From NCBI GenBank assembly GCA_900315195.1, contig OMYD01000014.1:1-40017 (forward strand): DNA of 40,017 bases, written 5' to 3'. Below the pieces are notes generated by a model that did not search any database, was not told the DNA's origin, and worked only from the letters and a program-made list of their open reading frames with translations. The translations under genes and the position numbers were made by a program. Origin of the DNA: an uncultured Eubacteriales bacterium (GTDB lineage Bacteria > Bacillota > Clostridia > Oscillospirales > Acutalibacteraceae). Below, one piece after another: positions 32,219 through 38,233 of the stretch. Position 1 is the stretch's first letter. Each line of letters begins with the position of its first letter.

Positions 32219-33031
32219 ATGAGTGATGAATTGTTAACCGCCGAAAAGCAACCCTCCGGCTCAAATCATGACACGGCGACATCGTGGCTGCGGTTTGCCG
32301 CATATCTGTTCTGCGCTTTGGGCTTAAACTGTATTATCGTGGCAGCGGTAAGCCCGGTGGAAACGGACTTCGGCAAGGGCGGAGCTTCCGTTCTGCTGAT
32401 ATTTTGGATCGTTGCGGCTGCGCTGACCGCTTTGGGTATTATTTTCACGGTACTGCTGATACGGCACAAAAAGAAGAAACAGGTCCGCGCCGGTAAGGGC
32501 AGCCTTGTTTTGTTTGTTCTGTGCGGGATCCTGATGATCGCCTTAACCCCCATATTGCTGAGCAACATTAAATCAACGCAAAAAAAAGCGATGACAAGAG
32601 AACTCAACAACAAGTTTTCCTCTGTTGTTTCAACCGAATCGGACAAATGCTCTCCCGAATCGATGCCTGAGGAGCCTCGCTTTATTTTTTATAATGAAAA
32701 GACCAAGGAATTTTCTTATCCCGATTCGCTGTTTTTTGAGGATATAAAAGAAGTCGCCACGAAAATTGACGAAATCAACCTTATCGCTTCCATAAGCTTT
32801 GATTGGGAAAAGGACTCCGAGCATATTTGGGTAAACTCACTGACGCATGAAAAAGTTGACGACGCAACCAAAAGGACAAGCACAGTAAAGCTCATTCGCG
32901 CCGACAACGGCACTGTTGTTGATGTAATCACCACAGAGGATCACGATGACACGGGCCGTGATAATTACAGCGTTTTTGACGCGACTATGGCGATCGAAAG
33001 ATATTTTGCAAACTATAAAAAAGGAAAGTGA
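32219..33031 (+). CDS. Hypothetical membrane protein
   Basis: A 270-residue protein that I do not recognise. Three membrane helices lie in the first 115 residues (about 23-45, 55-78, 93-112), and the remaining 150 residues are a hydrophilic domain, predicted extracytoplasmic or cytoplasmic depending on topology. GGAG lies before its ATG. It is cotranscribed with dCMP deaminase. Its TGA stop abuts the stop of the convergent HD-domain gene with no base between them. Confidence 0.65.
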   Translation: MSDELLTAEKQPSGSNHDTATSWLRFAAYLFCALGLNCIIVAAVSPVETDFGKGGASVLLIFWIVAAALTALGIIFTVLLIRHKKKKQVRAGKGSLVLFVLCGILMIALTPILLSNIKSTQKKAMTRELNNKFSSVVSTESDKCSPESMPEEPRFIFYNEKTKEFSYPDSLFFEDIKEVATKIDEINLIASISFDWEKDSEHIWVNSLTHEKVDDATKRTSTVKLIRADNGTVVDVITTEDHDDTGRDNYSVFDATMAIERYFANYKKGK

Positions 33032-33637
33032 TCAGCACCGCAGATCGTCAATCAGCCTTCCCTTTTCCGCATTCGGACGGATAAAGTTTTCATATGAATA
33101 ATCCCACAGCACCGCCGAGCCGTCGGCGGTGCTTTTGTTTCTGTTAAGAACCTGACTGAGCTTTATGCCGTTTTGCACCCAGGTTTTGCCGTTGGTGGCG
33201 CTGTTGAGCATAAGGGGCTGAACGCAGTCAAGCGTGCGCGCGAATTTTGCCTCGGGGGTTTTGCCCTCCTCAAACTCCTCCCAGAGCGCCCTGAGCTTTT
33301 CCCCCTGGTCGGGCGGAAGTATCCCGTAGAGCCTGTCAGCCGCCTTTTCCTCGCGGGCGCGCTGAGTCAGCGCCCCCTTAGCGTCGTACGCATAGGTGTC
33401 GCCCGCGTCGATTTCAACTATGTCGTGGATCAGAACCATCGAGATCGTGCGCAGCACGTCTATTTCCTCGTTTGAGTACTCGCTGAGCAGAACGCACATC
33501 AGCGCCATATGCCACGCGTGCTCGGCGTCGTTTTCAGGCGTTTTTCCGTCCGAGTGCAGCGTGCGCCGCAGAATTGACTTTTCCCTGTCCGCCTCCAGAA
33601 TAAACTCAAACTGTCGGCTGAGTCTTGATTTATCCAT
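33032..33637 (-). CDS. HD-domain phosphohydrolase (YfbR/HDDC2-like)
   Basis: A 201-residue protein. The HD metal motif is spread over ENDAEHAWHMALM and LIHDIVEIDAGDTYAYD, which match 5'-deoxynucleotidase YfbR-type and HDDC2-type proteins that remove phosphate from deoxynucleoside monophosphates. The start at 33637 has GGAGGG 7 bases upstream; the frame extends 16 codons further without a site. It sits next to dCMP deaminase, a possible link to deoxynucleotide balance, but is transcribed from the other side. Confidence 0.85.
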   Translation of the reverse strand: MDKSRLSRQFEFILEADREKSILRRTLHSDGKTPENDAEHAWHMALMCVLLSEYSNEEIDVLRTISMVLIHDIVEIDAGDTYAYDAKGALTQRAREEKAADRLYGILPPDQGEKLRALWEEFEEGKTPEAKFARTLDCVQPLMLNSATNGKTWVQNGIKLSQVLNRNKSTADGSAVLWDYSYENFIRPNAEKGRLIDDLRC

Positions 33638-33692
33638 AATATCACCCTCCGAATCAATATTATCAAACACATATAAAGTTGTCAAACAAAAA

Positions 33693-33714
33693 GTCCCGCG
33701 GAAATCCGCGGGAC
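33693..33714. terminator. Terminator of the NlpC/P60 gene
   Basis: Perfect 9-bp stem GTCCCGCGG / CCGCGGGAC with a 4-base loop. On the minus strand it is followed by TTTTTG. It lies 14 bp after the gene stop. Confidence 0.85.
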
Positions 33715-33727
33715 GTTTGTTATGTAA

Positions 33728-35401
33728 TTACCAGCGTGAGTTCAGCTGAGCTCTTGTTGAAGTTTTCTTTTTAGCTGTGCTCTTCTGTGCTTTGCCGCGC
33801 TTTTTGCTTACCATGAGGAAAACAAAAGCTACAACGCCGAGAACCGCAGCCGCCAGAAGCATCCAAACCCAGATGTTGGCTGTTCTCTTGACCTCAGCGG
33901 TCTGAGACGCGGGAACGATTGATGAGGATTTCTCCAGCGCTCTTGCTGTTACCTCGTTAGCCTGAGCGGCATTCTTTGAAGCTGTTGCCGCGTATTCGCT
34001 GTTTGACTTGCCTACCGGTGAGAACTGGATTGAACCTGAGTTAACCGCGGGAGCCTGGGTAGCTTCCTCGACCGCGGCCGCAGCCTCGGGCTCGGTTTCC
34101 TCGGGCTCGGTTGTCTCCTCAGCGGGAGTTTCTTCAACTTCCTCAGCGGGCTGCTCTTCTTCAGGCTGTGCTGCCTCTTCGGGCTGAGCGGCCTCAACCG
34201 CATCGTCGCTGAAGAGCATTTCGTATGTCTTGGCGTCCATAACGCCTGTAACCTCAAGGTCGTTGGCAAGCTGGAACTCGCTGATCGCCTGAGTTGTGAT
34301 GTCGCCGAAAAGGCCTGTAGCTTCAAGTGTAAAGTAGCCAAGCTCGGAAAGCTTTGACTGAACTTTCGCGACCGCGTCGCTGAATTCGCCCTTCTCCATA
34401 ACGATTACGGGAGTCTGGGTTTCTTCCTCGGGAGCCGCTGGGGGTTCCTCGGTCTGATCCTCGGTTTCTGCGGGCTGCTCTGCGGGCTGCTCGGGCTGTT
34501 CAGCCTTGGGCTGCTCCGCGGTTTCCGACTTAGCGTAAGGAGCATGTTCGGAGTAAAGAACCTCTCTGTCCGAACCCGCGATACCGTCAACGGTAAGACC
34601 CGCGGCCTTCTGGAAAGCTCTGAAAGCGGCGTCGGTAGCGTCGCCGAAGTCGCCGTCGATTTCGCCGTCATAGTAGCCGAGCTCCGCGAGGCGCTTCTGA
34701 ATCTTTACAACCTCATCGTCGCTTGAGCCCTTGCTCCAGACGGTGGGTTTGCTCTTTGTCTTTGATGATGAGCTTGAAGAACTTGAAGAACTTGATGTGC
34801 TTGAGGGTGTTGTGCTTGAGTGACCCTTGGAGTCAAAGTAATAGGTTGTACCGTCGATAGTTCTTTCGGTATTTACAATGTACTCGCCGTCCTCATAATA
34901 GTAGTAGTTGCCGTTGAAGTTTTCCCAGCCCTCGGTGGGATAGCTTACAGCGGTGAGCTTAAACCAGCAGTCCCAGTTGTTCCAGCCGTTTTCGCCGATC
35001 TGCTGATAGCATACGCCGTAGTCGCTGCCTCTAGCGTCAACTTCCATGCCGTCCTCAATGTATACGCCTACGTGATTGGGACGTGAAAGTCCGAGGCCGT
35101 GTACTCTGGGAATGCCGTTGCTGACATAACCCCAGTCTCTGCCGTTAGCCTGAGCGTCGGAGAGCATGCTCATGCGGTTGCCGCCGCAGTACATCCAGAT
35201 AAGACCAGAACAGTCAACAGCGCCTACCGAGGTGCCGCCCCATACATAATCCCATCCTTCGTAGTACGCGTTGAGCGCGTGTTCCGCAAGGCCCGCGCCC
35301 GTACCCGAAGCGCCGGCGGTAACGCTGGAGCCGCCGACGGCGACACTTGCAATCGTTGCCGTGCTGAGCGCAGCGGCAATGATCTTCTTTATCTTGTTCA
35401 T
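33728..35401 (-). CDS. NlpC/P60 cell-wall hydrolase with two peptidoglycan-binding domains and a C-terminal anchor
   Basis: A 557-residue exported protein. Signal peptide (1-32); NlpC/P60 domain (about 35-150) with Cys64 in AVDCSGLIWMY and His110 in RPNHVGVYI; two choline/cell-wall-binding-like repeats rich in Tyr (about 158-193); a Ser-rich linker (195-213); two PG_binding_1 domains (about 226-283 and 340-397) of three short helices; an acidic Pro/Glu linker (400-455); and a membrane helix (511-531) with a basic tail. It should cleave peptide stems of peptidoglycan at the cell surface while held at the membrane. The start at 35401 follows GGAGG by 8 bases. It has its own promoter and WalR-like box, and a terminator. 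Confidence 0.92.
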   Translation of the reverse strand: MNKIKKIIAAALSTATIASVAVGGSSVTAGASGTGAGLAEHALNAYYEGWDYVWGGTSVGAVDCSGLIWMYCGGNRMSMLSDAQANGRDWGYVSNGIPRVHGLGLSRPNHVGVYIEDGMEVDARGSDYGVCYQQIGENGWNNWDCWFKLTAVSYPTEGWENFNGNYYYYEDGEYIVNTERTIDGTTYYFDSKGHSSTTPSSTSSSSSSSSSSSKTKSKPTVWSKGSSDDEVVKIQKRLAELGYYDGEIDGDFGDATDAAFRAFQKAAGLTVDGIAGSDREVLYSEHAPYAKSETAEQPKAEQPEQPAEQPAETEDQTEEPPAAPEEETQTPVIVMEKGEFSDAVAKVQSKLSELGYFTLEATGLFGDITTQAISEFQLANDLEVTGVMDAKTYEMLFSDDAVEAAQPEEAAQPEEEQPAEEVEETPAEETTEPEETEPEAAAAVEEATQAPAVNSGSIQFSPVGKSNSEYAATASKNAAQANEVTARALEKSSSIVPASQTAEVKRTANIWVWMLLAAAVLGVVAFVFLMVSKKRGKAQKSTAKKKTSTRAQLNSRW

Positions 35402-35468
35402 TTTCATTACCTCCAATTCACGAACAAGTATTTTTGTAACCGAATAATTACAACTGAAAACTCATTTA

Positions 35469-35485
35469 TTAACAAATTTGTAACA
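35469..35485 (-). promoter_or_regulatory. WalR-like box at the start site of the NlpC/P60 gene
   Basis: On the minus strand TGTTAC-AAATT-TGTTAA matches the WalR direct repeat (TGTWAH, 5 bp, TGTWAH). It lies immediately downstream of the -10 box, where WalR acts as repressor in known cases. Confidence 0.5.
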
Positions 35486-35514
35486 ATTATAGCATCCAAA
35501 TCACGAAAAATCAA
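35486..35514 (-). promoter_or_regulatory. Promoter of the NlpC/P60 gene
   Basis: Minus strand TTGATT (35514-35509), 17-bp spacer, TATAAT (35491-35486). The leader is about 80 nt. No c-di-AMP (ydaO) riboswitch is seen. Confidence 0.72.
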
Positions 35515-35742
35515 CCCCTTACAGGGAATATTTTTAAGACTATGGTATTTTCAGTCAAATTGTTCAACTATTATTTCCAAGCAGGAATTATTTTGAGGTA
35601 ATTGGTTACAGTTTCGTAAACAGTTGTAATTTTTCTCCGGGGAATTATCGAGTTATGACAAGTTTCCGCTTGTTTGCAGCAAGTTAGTATTTAAATCATG
35701 GCTGCGGTTTCTATATAATAATATCGACCGCCTCACTTCAAA

Positions 35743-35772
35743 GCCTCCCCCGTCACTTGTTACGGGGGAGGC
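35743..35772. other. Strong GC-rich stem-loop
   Basis: Perfect 11-bp stem GCCTCCCCCGT / ACGGGGGAGGC with an 8-base loop, in the 618-bp gap between the hydrolase and XRE genes. No T-tract on either side. The rest of 35402-35742 holds the hydrolase promoter and AT-rich sequence without an ORF. Confidence 0.6.
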
Positions 35773-35825
35773 TTGCCTATTGCGACTTTCACAACGCAAA
35801 TCAGATGATTACCCCCAAAAACGGG

Positions 35826-36004
35826 GCTGGCTCAAAACTCGAGATTGAGATTTGAGCAAAGCCCCTATTATTTTTTCACCTTGTATTGTAGGGTCAGGTC
35901 TTGACCTGATCGCAGGCTAAAAATTTATCCATAGTGCTCATTCCACGGCACGGTCAAGACCGTGCCCTACAAAGCATGGTGCTGGTTTTGAGTTTTGAGC
36001 CAGC
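35826..36004. mobile_element. MITE-like element with 15-bp terminal inverted repeats
   Basis: GCTGGCTCAAAACTC (35826-35840) is exactly complementary to GAGTTTTGAGCCAGC (35990-36004). The 179-bp interval contains two inverted GTAGGG-type palindromes (35888-35910 and 35945-35972) and no ORF. It sits next to the AT-rich XRE region. Confidence 0.6.
35888..35972. repeat. Two inverted GTAGGG-type palindromes
   Basis: GTAGGGTCAGGTCTTGACC (from about 35889) and ACGGTCAAGACCGTGCCCTA (from about 35949) are facing copies of one family, each with a GGTC-TT-GACC-like core. Reverse-complemented they share TTGTAGGG with the repeats at 1271 and 28690. Confidence 0.62.
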
Positions 36005-36019
36005 GCCACTCTTCATTAA

Positions 36020-36307
36020 TTATTTGTTACGCAATTCATCAGCAAGCGTTAATAATATGCTGATTTGTTTTTCGCTTAAGCCAACAACTGAAATCGCACG
36101 GTGCTGCTCTGAAACTCCCAAAAGATAATCGGTTGTAACGCCATAAAGTCTTGCCAGCTTTATCAAAACCTCGTAGGACGGCAGCCTCGTTCCAAGCTCG
36201 TAGGCGGAAATTGAAGCTTTGTTCACCCAAATTCTCTCCGCTACCTGTTGCTGTGTTAATTTGTACTGCTTACGCAAGTCTACTAATCGTTGCCCGATAT
36301 TATTCAT
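36020..36307 (-). CDS. XRE-family HTH regulator
   Basis: A 95-residue DNA-binding protein. The Cro/C1 helix-turn-helix is residues 7-60: LVDLRKQYKLTQQQVAERIWV and NKASISAYELGTRLPSYEVL. A short helical C-terminal stretch follows that may dimerise. It is divergent from the AT-rich membrane-protein gene at 36434; the shared 126-bp gap has repeated GATTAG and TATAG-N8-CTATA motifs that may be its operators. GAGGTG precedes the ATG. Confidence 0.85.
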   Translation of the reverse strand: MNNIGQRLVDLRKQYKLTQQQVAERIWVNKASISAYELGTRLPSYEVLIKLARLYGVTTDYLLGVSEQHRAISVVGLSEKQISILLTLADELRNK

Positions 36308-36339
36308 ATAGCATACACCTCAATTTTATTGTATTAGAT

Positions 36340-36383
36340 TAGTGTATTCTTATAGTAGATATTCTATAATCGATTAGTTGACT
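36340..36383. promoter_or_regulatory. Probable operator region between the XRE regulator and the membrane-protein gene
   Basis: AGATTAG and CGATTAG flank a TATAG-N8-CTATA inverted repeat. The right-hand GATTAG overlaps TTGACT, the -35 box of the plus-strand gene. Confidence 0.4.
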
Positions 36384-36406
36384 TTTCCGTTATGATATGT
36401 TATACT
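36378..36406 (+). promoter_or_regulatory. Promoter of the AT-rich membrane-protein gene
   Basis: TTGACT (36378-36383), 17-bp spacer, TATACT (36401-36406). AAAGGA lies about 16 bases before the ATG at 36434, a longer spacing than usual. Confidence 0.65.
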
Positions 36407-36433
36407 ATTTTAAAAGGACAGTGATTAAGCATT

Positions 36434-37216
36434 ATGATTACAACAACAGCAAGTAAAAGAAAAATTAAACGTAATACAATCTCTAAAAATGATATTATTA
36501 AAAATGTTTTTCTGCTTGTTTTGTACATTGCAGCCGTTATTACAGCGTTTTCACCCTGTATTGTCAAAGAGGAAACATGGTTTAACCAATTAAATGATTA
36601 TGAATCATATAAATGGACAACAAATAACGCTTTAAACATGAGCGAAGGAGATGTGCGACCACCTGATTCTATGTATGTATGGTTCTGTGTAATTCTTTTA
36701 ATTATTTTTATTCTGATTTTGCTCAGTTTTAAAACCAATGCTCTGTATTTTCTTATTGGTGCTTTGTCGATAGTATGCTATTCTATATTTAATAATATGT
36801 TAAATATAGCAACTTCAAGAGACTATACTTGGACTAAGCACTATGACAGTTGGGATTATTGGATAGACCCTGATAAAGAACGAATAATAAAAGATTTATA
36901 TCGCAAGACTAGATTCAGTGAATATTATGGCACACAAATCTTTAATGGTCTGTTACTAATAATAACCGTTGTCGCTTTTATTTACTCTATATTTTTCTTT
37001 ATAGAAACATATAAAAGAATTAGCGAAAGAATGCATACACAACAAACAAAGAACGTAAACATTTGTAATATGCAAGAATCAAAACAGGTAGAAACAAATC
37101 AGTCGATAAACGAGCATACAGATTCAGAAACAGAATTTTATTATTGCACACAATGCGGATATAAAAACCCCACAAACGCAAAATTCTGCAAGAAATGCGG
37201 AAATAGAATAGAATAG
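36434..37216 (+). CDS. Four-helix membrane protein with C-terminal zinc ribbon (AT-rich)
   Basis: A 260-residue protein that I do not recognise by name. Four membrane helices (about 21-45, 76-97, 102-121, 174-196) are followed by a hydrophilic tail and a zinc ribbon (CTQCGYKNPTNAKFCKKCG, about 239-257). The ribbon matches the design of others in the window, but at the C-terminus. Base use differs sharply from its neighbours: codons end mostly in A or T, and Lys/Asn/Ile are abundant. With the divergent XRE gene it looks like an acquired two-gene unit. Terminator at 37226. Confidence 0.7.
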   Translation: MITTTASKRKIKRNTISKNDIIKNVFLLVLYIAAVITAFSPCIVKEETWFNQLNDYESYKWTTNNALNMSEGDVRPPDSMYVWFCVILLIIFILILLSFKTNALYFLIGALSIVCYSIFNNMLNIATSRDYTWTKHYDSWDYWIDPDKERIIKDLYRKTRFSEYYGTQIFNGLLLIITVVAFIYSIFFFIETYKRISERMHTQQTKNVNICNMQESKQVETNQSINEHTDSETEFYYCTQCGYKNPTNAKFCKKCGNRIE

Positions 37217-37225
37217 ATATAAAAA

Positions 37226-37255
37226 ACGTCACGGAGAGATTCGCGGCGTTTTTTT
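37226..37255 (+). terminator. Terminator after the AT-rich membrane-protein gene
   Basis: Imperfect stem ACGTCACG / CGCGGCGT (one G-U and one mismatch) and an 8-base loop, followed by seven T residues. Confidence 0.7.
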
Positions 37256-37305
37256 ACAATCCAACATCTAAATCAACAAATCGTTAAAAAAATATCAAAA
37301 ACCGA

Positions 37306-37334
37306 TTGAAACGCGGCGCCTTTTATAGTATAAT
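37306..37334 (+). promoter_or_regulatory. Promoter of the leucine-rich-repeat lipoprotein
   Basis: TTGAAA (37306-37311), 17-bp spacer, TATAAT (37329-37334), giving a leader of about 76 nt. AAAGGAAAG precedes the ATG at 37417. Confidence 0.72.
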
Positions 37335-37416
37335 AGGTTTAATTGGGGTTTGATTCAGGCGAATCAGCATTTCCCAAAATATTTTCAGCTACAAAATACC
37401 GAAAGGAAAGTTAAAA

Positions 37417-38175
37417 ATGAAAAGAATTATTTGCGCAGCACTCGCGCTTATTATGTGCGCGGGCATTGCCGCAGCGTCTTCAGGCTGCGGCTGTAAGAAA
37501 TCAAACAACTCCTCAAACAGCGCCGACACCTCGGGCAACAGCGGAAACAAACCCGGTTATAGAAACGAGCCAACAAATCCCGATTTTCAGGACGGCGAGT
37601 TCGGCTTTTACAGGCTCAATGACAAAGAGGTTATTCTGACCCAGTACAATGGCAAGGGCGGAGATATAACAATCCCCGAAACAGTTCAGGGCGCCAAGGT
37701 TTCGGTTATCGGCTCAAACGTTTTCCAGAAAAAGGAAGTCAAGTCCGTTAAGTTCCCCAAAACCATTACCGAGATCCAGAAGTACGCTTTCTCGGGCTGC
37801 CAGACGCTTACCGAGATCGCTATTCCCGAGGGCGTAAAGACGATCGGCAACAACGCTTTCTGGAACTGCAAAAAGCTTACAAAAATCACCCTGCCCAAGA
37901 CACTCAAGAACATCGGCTGGAACGCTTTCTCGGCTACAGGCATAAAGTCGATCACAATTCCCGCAAGCAATACGCTTACAAGCCTTAATGATAAGGTTTT
38001 CTTCCAGTGTGCCGATCTGGCTGAGGTTACAATCCCCTTGAACATCACCCAAATTGCCGACACCACCTTTGACGAGTGCTCAAACGACCTTACAATTAAG
38101 GCGTACACCGGCTCATACGCGGTTTCATACGCGAAGGCACACAAATACAAGGTCGTAGAAATGAAAAGAAAATAA
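37417..38175 (+). CDS. BspA-type leucine-rich-repeat lipoprotein
   Basis: A 252-residue secreted protein. The signal MKRIICAALALIMCAGIAAA ends near SSGCGCKK, so Cys24 is a probable lipid-modified residue. A Ser/Asn-rich linker follows, then about six LRR_5 (BspA) repeats from about residue 65 to 235, such as VKSVKFPKTITEIQKYAFSGC, LTEIAIPEGVKTIGNNAFWNC and LTKITLPKTLKNIGWNAF. These right-handed repeats form surface binding domains for host or polymer contacts. No terminator separates it from adhE, 58 bp on. Confidence 0.88.
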   Translation: MKRIICAALALIMCAGIAAASSGCGCKKSNNSSNSADTSGNSGNKPGYRNEPTNPDFQDGEFGFYRLNDKEVILTQYNGKGGDITIPETVQGAKVSVIGSNVFQKKEVKSVKFPKTITEIQKYAFSGCQTLTEIAIPEGVKTIGNNAFWNCKKLTKITLPKTLKNIGWNAFSATGIKSITIPASNTLTSLNDKVFFQCADLAEVTIPLNITQIADTTFDECSNDLTIKAYTGSYAVSYAKAHKYKVVEMKRK

Positions 38176-38233
38176 GCGAAAGTCCATCGATTTACACCAT
38201 TGAATCGCAAAATGATAACAAGAGGTAGATTTT

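Noticed and set aside
35402..35742. c-di-AMP (ydaO) riboswitch upstream of the NlpC/P60 hydrolase
   Set aside because: Such riboswitches often precede these hydrolases, but the predicted leader is only about 80 nt and none of the conserved core is recognisable.
38176..38233. Rex operator before adhE
   Set aside because: No TTGTTAA-N4-TTAACAA-like dyad is found in the 58-bp gap.
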